Assembly: GCF_030238365.1 (NCBI RefSeq)
Contig: NZ_JASSOT010000071.1
Location: 1-52,914 of the forward strand
Direction of reading: 5' to 3'
DNA: 52,914 nt
Source: Lelliottia wanjuensis
GTDB taxonomy: Bacteria; Pseudomonadota; Gammaproteobacteria; Enterobacterales; Enterobacteriaceae
The position numbers and the translations under genes are program-made. Positions within the stretch are counted from its first letter, which is position 1, and the number at the start of each line of letters is the position of its first letter. Below the pieces are notes generated by a model. It worked only from the letters and a program-made list of their open reading frames with translations, was not told the origin of the DNA and did not search any database. Positions 25,369-34,921 of the stretch are shown piece by piece.

Positions 25369-27219
25369 ATGGCCTTATTACAAATTAGTGAGCCTGGTCT
25401 GAGCGCCGCACCGCACCAGCGTCGTCTGGCGGTGGGCATTGATTTAGGTACCACCAATTCTCTCGTCGCGACCGTGCGCAGCGGCCAGGCCGAAACCCTG
25501 GCAGACGCCGAAGGGCGTCACCTGCTGCCCTCTGTGGTCTACTACCAGCAGCATGGCCACTCTGTGGGATACGACGCGCGCGCCAATGCCGCGAAAGACC
25601 CTGCCAACACCATCAGCTCGGTAAAACGGATGATGGGCCGCTCGCTGGTCGATATCCAGACACGTTACCCGCATCTGCCGTATCAGCTGCAGGCCAGTGA
25701 ACATGGCCTGCCGATGATCGCAACCGATGCCGGTTTACTCAACCCGATTCGCGTCTCCGCTGACATCCTGAAAGCGCTGGCCGCCCGTGCGACCGCCACG
25801 CTGGAAGGCGAACTCGACGGCGTGGTGATCACCGTTCCGGCCTACTTCGACGACGCGCAGCGTCAGGGCACCAAAGACGCCGCGCGTCTGGCGGGCCTGC
25901 ACGTGCTGCGCCTGCTCAACGAACCGACCGCTGCGGCGATTGCCTACGGCCTCGACTCCGGTCAGGAAGGGGTGATTGCCGTTTACGATCTGGGTGGCGG
26001 CACCTTTGATATCTCCATTCTGCGCCTCAGCCGCGGTGTGTTCGAAGTGCTGGCGACCGGCGGCGATTCTGCCCTCGGCGGCGACGACTTCGACCATCTG
26101 CTGGCGGATTACATTCGCGAACAGGCGGGCATTGCCGATCGCAGCGACGTCCGCGTGCAGCGCGAGCTGCTCGACGCCGCTATCGACGCCAAAATTGCGC
26201 TCAGCGACGCGCAGTCTGTCACCGTTAACGTGGCGGGCTGGAGCGGGGAAATCACCCGCGACCAGTTCAACGAACTGATTGCCGCGCTGGTAAAACGCAC
26301 CCTGCTGGCCTGCCGTCGCGCGCTGAAAGACGCTAACGTTGAAGCCAGCGAGGTGCTGGAAGTGGTGATGGTCGGTGGTTCAACCCGCGTGCCATTGGTG
26401 CGCGAACGCGTCGGTGAATTCTTTGGCCGCACGCCGCTCACCTCTATCGACCCGGATAAAGTGGTGGCGATTGGCGCCGCGATTCAGGCGGACATTCTGG
26501 TCGGCAATAAGCCGGACAGCGAAATGCTGCTGCTCGATGTGATTCCGCTCTCCTTAGGGCTGGAAACCATGGGCGGCCTGGTCGAGAAAGTGATCCCGCG
26601 TAACACCACCATTCCGGTGGCCCGCGCGCAGGAGTTCACCACTTTCAAAGACGGTCAGACGGCGATGTCCATCCACGTGATGCAGGGCGAGCGCGAGCTG
26701 GTTCAGGATTGCCGCTCGCTGGCGCGTTTCGCGCTGCGCGGTATCCCGGCGCTGCCAGCTGGCGGGGCGCATATTCGCGTCACCTTCCAGGTGGATGCTG
26801 ACGGCCTGCTGAGCGTCACGGCGATGGAAAAATCGACCGGCGTGGAGTCTTCCATTCAGGTGAAACCGTCCTACGGTCTGACCGATGGCGAAATCGCCTC
26901 CATGATTCAGGATTCAATGAGCTATGCCGAACAGGATGTGAAGGCACGTATGCTGGCGGAGCAGAAAGTCGAAGCCGCGCGCGTGCTGGAAAGTCTGGAA
27001 GGCGCACTCACTGCTGATGCCGCGCTGCTAAGCGCCGCAGAGCGCCAGGTGATTGACGACGCCGTTGCGCAGTTACGCGCCGTGGCCGAAGGCGATGACG
27101 CTGACGCAATAGAACAAGCGATTAAAAACGTTGATAAGCAAACCCAGGATTTCGCCGCACGCCGTATGGACCAGTCTGTCCGTACCGCGCTGAAAGGCCA
27201 GTCCGTGGACGAGGTTTAA
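25369..27219 (+). CDS. hscA: Fe-S assembly Hsp70 chaperone HscA
   Basis: HscA is an Hsp70 devoted to IscU; ATP-driven binding of the LPPVK motif promotes cluster transfer. The 616 residues include the ATPase domain ([12 protein letters not shown] near residue 24, [28 protein letters not shown]), then the substrate domain and a helical lid. It follows hscB by 15 bases and precedes fdx by one base, a tightly packed operon. Confidence 0.99.
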   Translation: MALLQISEPGLSAAPHQRRLAVGIDLGTTNSLVATVRSGQAETLADAEGRHLLPSVVYYQQHGHSVGYDARANAAKDPANTISSVKRMMGRSLVDIQTRYPHLPYQLQASEHGLPMIATDAGLLNPIRVSADILKALAARATATLEGELDGVVITVPAYFDDAQRQGTKDAARLAGLHVLRLLNEPTAAAIAYGLDSGQEGVIAVYDLGGGTFDISILRLSRGVFEVLATGGDSALGGDDFDHLLADYIREQAGIADRSDVRVQRELLDAAIDAKIALSDAQSVTVNVAGWSGEITRDQFNELIAALVKRTLLACRRALKDANVEASEVLEVVMVGGSTRVPLVRERVGEFFGRTPLTSIDPDKVVAIGAAIQADILVGNKPDSEMLLLDVIPLSLGLETMGGLVEKVIPRNTTIPVARAQEFTTFKDGQTAMSIHVMQGERELVQDCRSLARFALRGIPALPAGGAHIRVTFQVDADGLLSVTAMEKSTGVESSIQVKPSYGLTDGEIASMIQDSMSYAEQDVKARMLAEQKVEAARVLESLEGALTADAALLSAAERQVIDDAVAQLRAVAEGDDADAIEQAIKNVDKQTQDFAARRMDQSVRTALKGQSVDEV

Positions 27220-27220
27220 T

Positions 27221-27556
27221 ATGCCAAAGATTGTTTTTCTGCCTCATGCGGACCTCTGTCCGGATGGCGCAGTTCTGGAAGCTGAGACCGGCGAAACTAT
27301 CCTCGATGTTGCCCTGCGGGGCGGTATTGAAGTGGAACACGCCTGTGAAAAATCCTGTGCCTGCACCACCTGCCACTGCATCGTGCGTGAAGGTTTCGAC
27401 TCCCTCGCGGAAAGCACCGAAGACGAAGACGACATGCTGGATAAAGCATGGGGTCTGGAGCCAGACAGCCGTTTAAGCTGCCAGGCGCGCGTCACCGATG
27501 AAGACCTGGTGGTCGAAATCCCGCGTTACACTATCAACCATGCGCGCGAGCACTAA
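27221..27556 (+). CDS. fdx: [2Fe-2S] ferredoxin of the ISC system
   Basis: This 111-residue adrenodoxin-type ferredoxin supplies electrons for cluster assembly. Cluster ligands are in [12 protein letters not shown] and LSCQARV. The acidic stretch ESTEDEDDM is the usual partner-binding surface. The ATG lies one base after the hscA stop codon. Confidence 0.98.
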   Translation: MPKIVFLPHADLCPDGAVLEAETGETILDVALRGGIEVEHACEKSCACTTCHCIVREGFDSLAESTEDEDDMLDKAWGLEPDSRLSCQARVTDEDLVVEIPRYTINHAREH

Positions 27557-27567
27557 CAGGGGGTAGT

Positions 27568-27771
27568 ATGGGACTGAAGTGGACCGACAGCCGCGAAATC
27601 GGCGAGGCGCTATACGACGCCAACCCGGATCTCGATCCGAAGACCGTACGATTCACCGATATGCATCAGTGGATCTGCGACCTGGAAGATTTTGACGACG
27701 ATCCCAGCGCATCCAATGAAAAAATTCTGGAGGCGATTCTGTTAGTCTGGTTAGATGAAGCAGACGTTTAG
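27568..27771 (+). CDS. iscX: ISC accessory protein IscX
   Basis: IscX is a small acidic protein that binds IscS and iron and modulates cluster assembly. It has 67 residues, very acidic (DLEDFDDD), with the conserved [20 protein letters not shown]. It is the last gene of the isc operon, 11 bases after fdx and followed by a terminator. Confidence 0.97.
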   Translation: MGLKWTDSREIGEALYDANPDLDPKTVRFTDMHQWICDLEDFDDDPSASNEKILEAILLVWLDEADV

Positions 27772-27783
27772 TGGAAAGATCAT

Positions 27784-27808
27784 ACGGGCTGCCTCTGGCG
27801 GCCCGTTT
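27784..27808 (+). terminator. terminator of the isc operon
   Basis: A 10-bp stem with one G-T pair (ACGGGCTGCC/GGCGGCCCGT) closes a TCT loop and is followed by a short T run. It starts 12 bases after iscX. Weak termination would let some transcripts enter pepB. Confidence 0.65.
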
Positions 27809-27834
27809 GCTAGTTGCTAATAAGGAAAAATAAA

Positions 27835-29121
27835 ATGACCGAAGCGATGAAAATTACGCTCTCTACACAGCCTGCGGACGCACGCTGGGGCGACAAAGCC
27901 ACCTACAGCATTAACAATGACGGCATTACCCTGCACCTGAACGATTCCGATGATTTGGGCCTGATCCAGCGCGCCGCGCGTAAAATCGACGGTCTGGGCA
28001 TCAAGCACGTCACGCTGGCTGGAGTTGGCTGGGACACGGATCGCAGCTGGGCATTCTGGGCGGGCTACAAAGGCCCGAAAGGCACCCGTAAAGTCGAGTG
28101 GGCAAACCTCGATGAAGCCGCGCAGAAAGAGCTGGAAAACCGTCTGACCATCATCGACTGGGTGCGCGACACCATCAACGCTCCGGCGGAAGAGCTCGGT
28201 CCTGAGCAGCTGGCGCAGCGCGCGGTCGATCTGCTGTGCAAAGCGGCGGGCGACAAAATGTCGTATCGCATCACCAAAGGTGAAGATCTGCGTGAGCAAA
28301 ATTACATGGGCATTCACACCGTGGGTCGCGGCTCTGAGCGTCCACCGGTCCTGCTGGCACTGGATTACAACCCAACCGGCGACAAACAGGCTCCTGTTTT
28401 TGCGTGCCTGGTCGGGAAAGGCATTACCTTTGATACCGGCGGCTACAGCCTGAAGCAGAGCGCCTTCATGGACTCCATGAAATCCGATATGGGCGGCGCA
28501 GCCACCATCACCGGCGCGCTGGCGTTTGCCATCACCCGTGGTTTGAACAAGCGCGTGAAACTCTACCTGTGCTGCGCCGACAACATGGTGAACGGCAACG
28601 CCTTCAAGCTGGGCGATATCATTCGCTATCGCAACGGTAAAAACGTTGAAGTGATGAACACCGACGCCGAAGGCCGTCTGGTACTCGCCGATGGCCTGAT
28701 TGACGCCTCCGCGCAGAAACCAGAGCTGATCATCGACATGGCGACCCTGACCGGTGCGGCGAAAACCGCCCTGGGCAACGACTATCACGCCCTGTTCAGC
28801 TTCGACGACAAACTGGCCGCGCGTCTGCTGGCGAGTGCCGCCGCTGAGAACGAACCGTTCTGGCGTCTGCCGCTGGCGGAATTCCACCGCAGCCAGCTGC
28901 CGTCTAACTTTGCCGAGCTGAACAACACCGCCAGCGCAGCCTACCCGGCAGGCGCAAGCACCGCGGCAGGTTTCCTGTCCCACTTCGTTGAAAACTATCG
29001 CGAAGGCTGGCTGCACATCGACTGTTCCGCGACCTACCGTAAAGCGGGCGTCGAGCAGTGGTCTGCGGGCGCCACCGGTCTGGGTGTGCGTACTATTGCG
29101 AATCTGTTGACGGCTGAATAA
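27835..29121 (+). CDS. pepB: peptidase B (M17 leucyl aminopeptidase family)
   Basis: PepB is a cytoplasmic broad-specificity aminopeptidase with a two-metal site. The 428 residues have the M17 signature [14 protein letters not shown], the metal-site [14 protein letters not shown] with its Lys, and [13 protein letters not shown]. The ATG at 27835 (MTEAMKITL) has AAGGA 8 bases upstream. It lies downstream of the isc operon as in E. coli. Confidence 0.97.
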   Translation: MTEAMKITLSTQPADARWGDKATYSINNDGITLHLNDSDDLGLIQRAARKIDGLGIKHVTLAGVGWDTDRSWAFWAGYKGPKGTRKVEWANLDEAAQKELENRLTIIDWVRDTINAPAEELGPEQLAQRAVDLLCKAAGDKMSYRITKGEDLREQNYMGIHTVGRGSERPPVLLALDYNPTGDKQAPVFACLVGKGITFDTGGYSLKQSAFMDSMKSDMGGAATITGALAFAITRGLNKRVKLYLCCADNMVNGNAFKLGDIIRYRNGKNVEVMNTDAEGRLVLADGLIDASAQKPELIIDMATLTGAAKTALGNDYHALFSFDDKLAARLLASAAAENEPFWRLPLAEFHRSQLPSNFAELNNTASAAYPAGASTAAGFLSHFVENYREGWLHIDCSATYRKAGVEQWSAGATGLGVRTIANLLTAE

Positions 29122-29130
29122 TTGGCTTAA

Positions 29131-29200
29131 TGCCGGGTGGCGCTGCGCTTACCCGGCCTACAAAACCCGTAGGCCCGTGCAAGCGCAGCGCCGCCGGGCG
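29131..29200. repeat. BIME: two inverted REP units
   Basis: One REP unit (TGCCGGGTGGCGCTGCGCTT, ending GGCCTAC) is followed after a short spacer by a second in opposite orientation (GTAGGCCCGTGCAAGCGCAG, ending CCGGGCG). The pair forms the whole gap between pepB and sseB, and the second unit ends only 17 bases before the sseB ATG. Confidence 0.85.
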
Positions 29201-29217
29201 ATAAACGTAACGAAACT

Positions 29218-29994
29218 ATGTCCGAAACCAAAAACGAATTAGAAACCCTGCTGGAGCAGGCGGCGACTGAACCCGCCCACCGTCCGGCATTTTTCCGCAC
29301 CCTGCTGGAATCCACCGTCTGGGTGCCGGGAACCGCGGCGGAAGGCGAGCAGGTTGTTGAAGACAGCGCGCTGGATCTGCTGCACTGGGAGAAAGACGAC
29401 GGCACTTCCGTCATCCCGTTCTTCACCTCGCTGGAAGCCCTGCAGCAGGCGGTCGAAGACGAACAGGCGTTCGTGGTCATGCCCGTGCGCACACTGTTTG
29501 AAATGACGCTCGGCGAAACCCTGTTCCTCAACGCCAAACTCCCGACCGGGAAAGAGTTCACCCCGCGCGAAATCAGCCATCTGATTGGTGAAGAGGGCAA
29601 CCCGCTGAGCACGCAGGAAGTGCTGGAAGGCGGCGAAACGCTGCTGCTCTCCGAAGTGGCCGAACCCCCGGCGCAGATGATCGACTCCCTGACCACGCTG
29701 TTTAAAACCATCAAGCCGGTGAAGCGCGCGTTTCTCTGCTCGATCAAAGAGAGCGCCGAAGAACAGCCCGTTCTGCTGATCGGCATTGAAGCGGACGGCG
29801 ACATCGAAGAGATCATTCAGGCGGCAGGCAGCGTGGCCACCGACACCCTACCGGGCGACGAGCCGATTGATATCTGTCAGGTCGTGAAAGGTGAGAAGGG
29901 CATCAGCCACTTTATTACCGAGCACATCACGCCGTTCTACGAACGTCGCTGGGGCGGCTTCCTGCGCGATCTGAAAACTACCCGCATTATCTAA
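29218..29994 (+). CDS. sseB: SseB, serine-sensitivity enhancing protein
   Basis: The 258-residue cytoplasmic protein has the SseB N-terminal domain (about 5-125) and C-terminal domain (about 135-250). Length and context match E. coli SseB. Extra copies make E. coli more sensitive to serine; the biochemical role is unknown. No clear Shine-Dalgarno is seen, only AACGAA before the ATG. A BIME ends just upstream. It converges with the RpiR-type regulator gene. Confidence 0.93.
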   Translation: MSETKNELETLLEQAATEPAHRPAFFRTLLESTVWVPGTAAEGEQVVEDSALDLLHWEKDDGTSVIPFFTSLEALQQAVEDEQAFVVMPVRTLFEMTLGETLFLNAKLPTGKEFTPREISHLIGEEGNPLSTQEVLEGGETLLLSEVAEPPAQMIDSLTTLFKTIKPVKRAFLCSIKESAEEQPVLLIGIEADGDIEEIIQAAGSVATDTLPGDEPIDICQVVKGEKGISHFITEHITPFYERRWGGFLRDLKTTRII

Positions 29995-30000
29995 AGCGGT

Positions 30001-30020
30001 CGGGGTGAGCACTCACCCCG
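30001..30020. terminator. short dyad between convergent sseB and regulator genes
   Basis: CGGGGTGAG-CA-CTCACCCCG is a perfect 9-bp dyad that overlaps the stop codon of the regulator gene. It lacks T runs, so it would work only as a weak or factor-dependent terminator. Confidence 0.4.
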
Positions 30021-30783
30021 TCGCTTCCAGCAACAGCAAATCCATCAGTAACACCAGATTCGATTCAAACGACGTCACCCCTGCGGCCTCGGCGGCGAAA
30101 TGCACCGCTTCGTCATACAGCGCAAAATGCAAATCCGCCATCCCGGCCAGGGTATTCGCTGATGCGCGGGTAAAGGCGATCACCGTCATGCCGACGTTTT
30201 TGGCGATCCGCGCTTTATCCAGCACCTGCTCCGTCTCGCCGCTGCGCGACACCGCGATAAACACCTGATAGCGCGCGGCGTTACTCAGAAAGATATTCCG
30301 GCTGTCGCCCGGCCCGGAAATAAACGCCGTTTTGCCCAGCACCTGTAGCTTTTTGGTCAGGTACTCCGCGAAGAGATAGGAAAACCCGGCCCCGTAGAGG
30401 AAGAAACTCTCTTTCTCGCGCAGCAGCGTCGCAAACTGACGGCGCTTCTCTTCCGTCACCCACTGAAAGGTCTGCTGATAGTTGGCGATAAACTGGCTGA
30501 ACAGGGCGGGCAGGTGGGGTAAATCCTGAGCCTCGCTCGCAATGTGCGGCGTATCGGTGAGTAACTGTTTGCAGTGCCAGATGAACTCGCTAAAGCCGCT
30601 AAACCCCAGCTTCTGGCACAGACGCATGATGGTCGCCGTTGAGACGAAGGTCGCCTGCGCCAGCTCGCGTACCGTGATATTGCCCACCAGCAGCGGATGT
30701 TCCGTGAGATGGGCCAGGACGCGATATTCCGCGCGGGTCAGAGACTCCCCGCGCGTCAGCAGCGTTGCCAGTCGGTTATCCAT
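30013..30783 (-). CDS. RpiR/MurR-family transcriptional regulator
   Basis: The 256-residue protein has an N-terminal HTH_6 domain (about 1-75; VSTATIMRLCQKLGFSGFSEF) and a C-terminal SIS sugar-phosphate-binding domain (FLYGAGFSY, FIAVSRSGETEQVL). Such proteins respond to phosphorylated sugars, and the nearby PTS and GH4 genes make 6-phospho-alpha-glucosides the likely ligand. The start MDNRLATLL overlaps the sseA stop codon (TAATG), so it is probably co-translated with sseA. The 17-codon extension lies inside sseA in another frame and was dropped. Confidence 0.9.
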   Translation of the reverse strand: MDNRLATLLTRGESLTRAEYRVLAHLTEHPLLVGNITVRELAQATFVSTATIMRLCQKLGFSGFSEFIWHCKQLLTDTPHIASEAQDLPHLPALFSQFIANYQQTFQWVTEEKRRQFATLLREKESFFLYGAGFSYLFAEYLTKKLQVLGKTAFISGPGDSRNIFLSNAARYQVFIAVSRSGETEQVLDKARIAKNVGMTVIAFTRASANTLAGMADLHFALYDEAVHFAAEAAGVTSFESNLVLLMDLLLLEATG

Positions 30784-31628
30784 TATTGAGCAGGTTCGAT
30801 CGGCAGATCGTCCCGTGCGCCCCATTCGCTCCACGCCCCGTCGTACAGCGTCACGTCGGTCACGCCGAGCGTTGCCAGCGCCAGAATTACCACGCAGGCC
30901 GTGACGCCGGAGCCGCAGCTGGCAATCACCGGTTTGTGCAAATCCACACCCTGACGCTCAAAAATCTCGCTCAGTTCGTCGGTGGTTTTCAGCTCGCCTT
31001 CAAACACCAGATCGCCCCACGGCACGTTGAGCGCGCCGGGAATATGGCCGCGTTTCAGGCCGGGACGCGGTTCGTCGGCCTCGGCATTAAAGCGGGGAGC
31101 CGGGCGGGCATCGACGATTTGCGCCGTTTTCTCGTGGCTGGCAAGCAGGACGTCAGTCAGCCGTTTCACCACACTCGCGTCAAGCGTGGCGTCAAAATCA
31201 CCTTCCGCAAGGGAAACATTACCCTGCTGGAGCGGCAGTTCGTCGCGCTGCCAGCCCGCCAGTCCACCGGCCAGAATCGACACATTCTCGACGCCGAAGG
31301 TTTTCAGCATCCACCACGCGCGCGGGGCGGAGAACAGATTGCCCTCGTCGTACACCACCAGGTGTTTATCGCGGCTGATGCCCAGCTCACGCATTGCCAC
31401 GGCAAAAGCTTCCGGGCGCGGCAGCATGTGGGGCAGGGGAGAGGTGTGATCGGAGAGGGCTTCGATATCAAAAAAGACCGCGCCCGGAAGATGTCCGGCG
31501 CGGTACTCCGCGGGAACGTCGCGATGCTCTTGCCCTGGCGGGGCCATGCGCGCATCGAGGATTTGCACTTCCGGATCGTCGCTGTGTTCGATAAGCCAGT
31601 CGGCTGCGACAAAATATGAGGTGGACAT
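30783..31628 (-). CDS. sseA: 3-mercaptopyruvate sulfurtransferase
   Basis: SseA transfers sulfur from 3-mercaptopyruvate to cyanide or thiols and contributes to H2S and persulfide formation. The 281 residues equal E. coli SseA and have two rhodanese domains. The catalytic Cys lies in the loop CGSGVTAC, the CG(S/T)GVT form typical of mercaptopyruvate rather than thiosulfate enzymes. The start MSTSYF has GGAGG 5 bases upstream; four more codons upstream are open but lack this. A terminator stands before it, so it has its own promoter or partial read-through from the PTS operon. Confidence 0.96.
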   Translation of the reverse strand: MSTSYFVAADWLIEHSDDPEVQILDARMAPPGQEHRDVPAEYRAGHLPGAVFFDIEALSDHTSPLPHMLPRPEAFAVAMRELGISRDKHLVVYDEGNLFSAPRAWWMLKTFGVENVSILAGGLAGWQRDELPLQQGNVSLAEGDFDATLDASVVKRLTDVLLASHEKTAQIVDARPAPRFNAEADEPRPGLKRGHIPGALNVPWGDLVFEGELKTTDELSEIFERQGVDLHKPVIASCGSGVTACVVILALATLGVTDVTLYDGAWSEWGARDDLPIEPAQ

Positions 31629-31647
31629 GGGTGCCTCCATTTTTTCC

Positions 31648-31686
31648 TTAAAAAAGGATTGTCGGTGTTTTATCTGACACCGACAA
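31648..31686 (-). terminator. intrinsic terminator between the GH4 gene and sseA
   Basis: Read on the minus strand, a perfect 10-bp stem TTGTCGGTGT/ACACCGACAA (31686-31677 and 31668-31659) with an 8-base loop runs into TCCTTTTTT. It should end the PTS-GH4 transcript just before sseA. Confidence 0.8.
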
Positions 31687-31716
31687 GCACACCACGTTCA
31701 ACTCGCGAGCAAGCCC

Positions 31717-33084
31717 TTATTTTTTCACCGCTTCGCCGTCCTGCCACGCTTTTTGCAGCGCAGGCCAGTAGTCGCGGTTGGCCTCGATCATCTCATCGAT
31801 AATGGCTTTCGCGTGCTCCATCGTCGGCACGGTGCGGTTCAGGGTAAATGCCTGCAACGCTTTTTCGTAGCTGCCTTCGATGGTCGCTTCCACCAGCAGT
31901 TGCTCAGAGGCGAGCTGCTGCTGGAGCAGCGTCTGATGGAACAGCGGAACCTGGCCCACGCGAATTGGCTCTGGCCCTTCGGAGGTGATATACGCCGGGA
32001 CTTCCACCACCGCGTCGTACGGCAGGTTGGTGATCGCCCCACGGTTTTCGACCATCACCAGATGACGCTGGCGCAGGTTGAACGCCAGCGAACGCGCCAC
32101 ATCGACAATAAACTCGCCGTGCACGCCGACGTGGAAAGCGTCGGAGAGAATACCGGTACGTTTGTACTCTTCCGCCGCCGCGAACAGCTTTTTCTCGCGC
32201 CCGTTCATCACTTCGTTGGCGCGGGTGTAGTCCGGGTTCTGATGCTCCACAATCTGGTTTGGCATCAGGTAATACTGCAGATACGGGTTCGGCAAGTATT
32301 CCGGGAAGTTATCCATGATCGGCTTAATGTTGCGCCAGGTTTTCACCCACGACGGGTCCGAGTGCTGCGGGTCGGTTTTGGCGGCGTCTTCCGTCAGCAG
32401 GCCGTACTTCGCGATGTGACGGCGCAGCTCCGGCAATCGGTCGACGCCGTCCACCAGCACGCGGGTAAACCAGCCGAAGTGGTTCAGGCCGAAATAGTCC
32501 ACTTCCAGCTTGTGACGATCCACACCCAGAATCGCGCCCATATTACGCATCGCTGCCACCGGCATATCGCAGATGTTCAGCACGCGGGCGTTGGGACGCA
32601 GGCGACGCACGCCTTCCGCCACAATCGCCGCCGGGTTGGAGTAGTTCACGATCCAGGCTTTTTCGTGAGCGTAACGCTCGACCAGGTCGATCAGCTCCAC
32701 CATCGGTAAAATGGTGCGCAGACCATAGGCCAGCCCGCCGGGACCGCAGGTTTCCTGGCCGACTACGCCGTGTCGCAGGGGGATCTTCTCATCCTGCTCG
32801 CGCATTTTGTACTGCCCGACGCGCATCTGGGCGAAGACAAAGTGTGCCCCGCTGAACGCCACTTCCGGGTCGTGGGTAACGGTAAATTTGATGCTCTGAC
32901 TGTGGTCGCGAATCACTTTTTCGACCACTGGCGCAATGGTGTCCTGGCGAGCGGCGTCGATGTCGTACAGGCGAATTTCCGCCAGCGGGAAATCCTGCAG
33001 CTGGACCATCAGGCTTTTCACAATGCCCGGCGTGTAGGTGCTGCCGCCACCGGCAATGGAGAGAATAAAGGGAGGTTTAAACAT
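31717..33084 (-). CDS. GH4 6-phospho-alpha-glucosidase
   Basis: This cytoplasmic enzyme uses NAD+ and Mn2+ to cleave 6-phospho-alpha-glucosides such as maltose- or sucrose-isomer-6-phosphates. The 455 residues start with the nucleotide-binding loop AGGGSTYTPG. They carry the metal motif Cys172-Asp-Met-Pro (NICDMPVAA), the form seen in alpha-specific GH4 enzymes, and GLNHFGW with the second metal ligand. It resembles GlvA/AglB but diverges enough that no symbol is given. It lies 11 bases after the PTS gene in the same operon. Confidence 0.92.
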   Translation of the reverse strand: MFKPPFILSIAGGGSTYTPGIVKSLMVQLQDFPLAEIRLYDIDAARQDTIAPVVEKVIRDHSQSIKFTVTHDPEVAFSGAHFVFAQMRVGQYKMREQDEKIPLRHGVVGQETCGPGGLAYGLRTILPMVELIDLVERYAHEKAWIVNYSNPAAIVAEGVRRLRPNARVLNICDMPVAAMRNMGAILGVDRHKLEVDYFGLNHFGWFTRVLVDGVDRLPELRRHIAKYGLLTEDAAKTDPQHSDPSWVKTWRNIKPIMDNFPEYLPNPYLQYYLMPNQIVEHQNPDYTRANEVMNGREKKLFAAAEEYKRTGILSDAFHVGVHGEFIVDVARSLAFNLRQRHLVMVENRGAITNLPYDAVVEVPAYITSEGPEPIRVGQVPLFHQTLLQQQLASEQLLVEATIEGSYEKALQAFTLNRTVPTMEHAKAIIDEMIEANRDYWPALQKAWQDGEAVKK

Positions 33085-33095
33085 GTTTGGCTCCT

Positions 33096-34640
33096 TCAGA
33101 GAAACGTCTCAACGGCTTCTCGCATTTTTTTGACGTGCAGCCCGTAGACCACCTGAACGTTGTTACCTTGCTTGATAATGCCTTTCGCGCCCGTCGCCTT
33201 GAGGCGTGGCTCGTCGATGATGTCGACATCTTTGACGGTGACGCGCAGTCGGGTGTAGCAGTTATCCACTACTTCAATATTTTCCCGCCCGCCGAGGCCG
33301 ACCACGATGGACTCGCCCAGTCCGTCGTTGCTGCCTTTCGCCTGATACTCTTGCTTGCTGTACAGACGGGTTTCCTGTTCGTCATCCTCGCGACCCGGCG
33401 TTTTCATGTTGAAGCGCAGGATCAGGAAGCGGAACACGATGAAATAGAGGGCGAACATGATCATCCCGACCACGATGTACATCGGCCAGTTCGACTTCTC
33501 CGTGCCCAGCGGCAGGTTGTAGAGAATGAAATCGATAATGCCGTTGGCACCGATGGCGTGGACGCCAAACAGGTAGAACAGCATCATGCCGAGACCGGTC
33601 AGCACCGCGTGAACCACAAACAGCAGCGGGGCGACGAACAGGAAAGAGAACTCCAGCGGCTCGGTCACGCCGACCAGCAGCGAGGTCAGCGCCGCCGGGA
33701 TCAGAATGGCTTTCGCCAGCGCTTTACGCTCCGGTCGGGCAGTGACGTACATCGCCAGCGCCGCGGCGGGCAGACCGAACATCTTGCTGATCCCGCGCGC
33801 ATCCCACACCACCGTGCTGCTGAGCTGTTTCACTTCCGGGCAGGCCATTTCGGCGAAGTAGATATTCCGCGCGCCCTGATAGACGGCGCCGCACACCTCC
33901 TGCGTCCCGCCCAGCTCCGTATACAGGAACGGGGTATAAACCAGGTGATGCAGGCCGGTTGGCACCAGAATGCGCTCCAGGAAACCGTAAATCGCGACGC
34001 CAAACGGACCAGACCCTTTGATCGCAAGCGCCATGGCGCTAATCCCGTGCTGGGCAAAAGGCCACAGCTCGCTCATCACCACGCCGAGGACCATCGACAC
34101 CGGCAGCATCACAATGGCCACGAAGCAGTGCCCGGAGTAGATCGCCATCGCGCCGTTAAACTGTACGCCGGAGTATTTGTTGTACAGATATCCCGACAGA
34201 GCACCGGTGAGGATCCCGGCGAACACGCCCATCTCCAGCACCTGAACGCCTAACACCATGCTCTGCCCGGCGGCTTTCATCTGATCGGCGGGGGCCAGAT
34301 GCCCTTGCAGCTGGAGGGTCACATTCATGGCATTGATAAACACCACAAAAGTCACCAGGCCGATCAGCGCTGCGTAACCTTTGTCACGCGTGGCGAGGCC
34401 AATGGGAATGCCGACCGCAAAGACCAGCGCCAGATTCACAAGCACCGAGACCGCCGATTTAGCAATCAGCTGTCCTGTATGTTGAATCAGAGGATGGCCG
34501 AGAAATGGCACATACTCGGCAAGATTACCGTTACCCAATACGTTGCCGAAGGCGATAAACAGCCCGACAATCGGTAAGATAAGTACCGGTCCGTACAATG
34601 ATTTTCCGAAATTTTGTAGGGCGTTCACGGCTCGTTTCAT
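33096..34640 (-). CDS. PTS alpha-glucoside-type permease, EIICB
   Basis: The 514-residue PTS transporter of the glucose superfamily has an N-terminal IIC domain (about 1-400, ten or so membrane segments; GATEPLEF-like block GVTEPLEFSFLFVAP) and a C-terminal IIB domain with the phosphorylated Cys in VDNCYTRLRV. There is no IIA domain, so it presumably takes phosphate from the shared IIA-Glc (Crr). It resembles GlvC/AglA/MalX. The start MKRAVNAL was chosen; the nine-codon extension lacks a ribosome site. First gene of a two-gene operon with the GH4 enzyme. Confidence 0.92.
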   Translation of the reverse strand: MKRAVNALQNFGKSLYGPVLILPIVGLFIAFGNVLGNGNLAEYVPFLGHPLIQHTGQLIAKSAVSVLVNLALVFAVGIPIGLATRDKGYAALIGLVTFVVFINAMNVTLQLQGHLAPADQMKAAGQSMVLGVQVLEMGVFAGILTGALSGYLYNKYSGVQFNGAMAIYSGHCFVAIVMLPVSMVLGVVMSELWPFAQHGISAMALAIKGSGPFGVAIYGFLERILVPTGLHHLVYTPFLYTELGGTQEVCGAVYQGARNIYFAEMACPEVKQLSSTVVWDARGISKMFGLPAAALAMYVTARPERKALAKAILIPAALTSLLVGVTEPLEFSFLFVAPLLFVVHAVLTGLGMMLFYLFGVHAIGANGIIDFILYNLPLGTEKSNWPMYIVVGMIMFALYFIVFRFLILRFNMKTPGREDDEQETRLYSKQEYQAKGSNDGLGESIVVGLGGRENIEVVDNCYTRLRVTVKDVDIIDEPRLKATGAKGIIKQGNNVQVVYGLHVKKMREAVETFL

Positions 34641-34750
34641 GGCTATCTCTCTAAGTGAACCGCGCACTCAGGGTGCGTCTGAGTATTAAGCTAGCAGGTG
34701 GCGCGTCAACTTATCCAGCTATCTTATTGTTTTAAAAACAAATGACGCGA

Positions 34751-34768
34751 AAGGTAACATGTAACCTT
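34751..34768. promoter_or_regulatory. operator-like 18-bp dyad upstream of the PTS operon
   Basis: AAGGTAACATGTAACCTT is an inverted repeat with a single mismatched pair, 110 bases upstream of the PTS start and 154 bases before yfhM. It is a good candidate site for the RpiR-type regulator encoded at 30013. A second dyad, TTGTTTT-A-AAAACAA, lies at 34727-34741. Confidence 0.5.
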
Positions 34769-34921
34769 CGACACTGTGATCCCGGTGGCTGCCGCGCGTT
34801 TTCCGCGAGCAATGTGCGAGGCGCTTTCCAGATTCTAAAATTGGACTTTTGTATTAGTGAAACTTGCGGATAATACTTAGTCGGACGACGACTAACAGGC
34901 TCCACGGACCAGGGATAAAGG

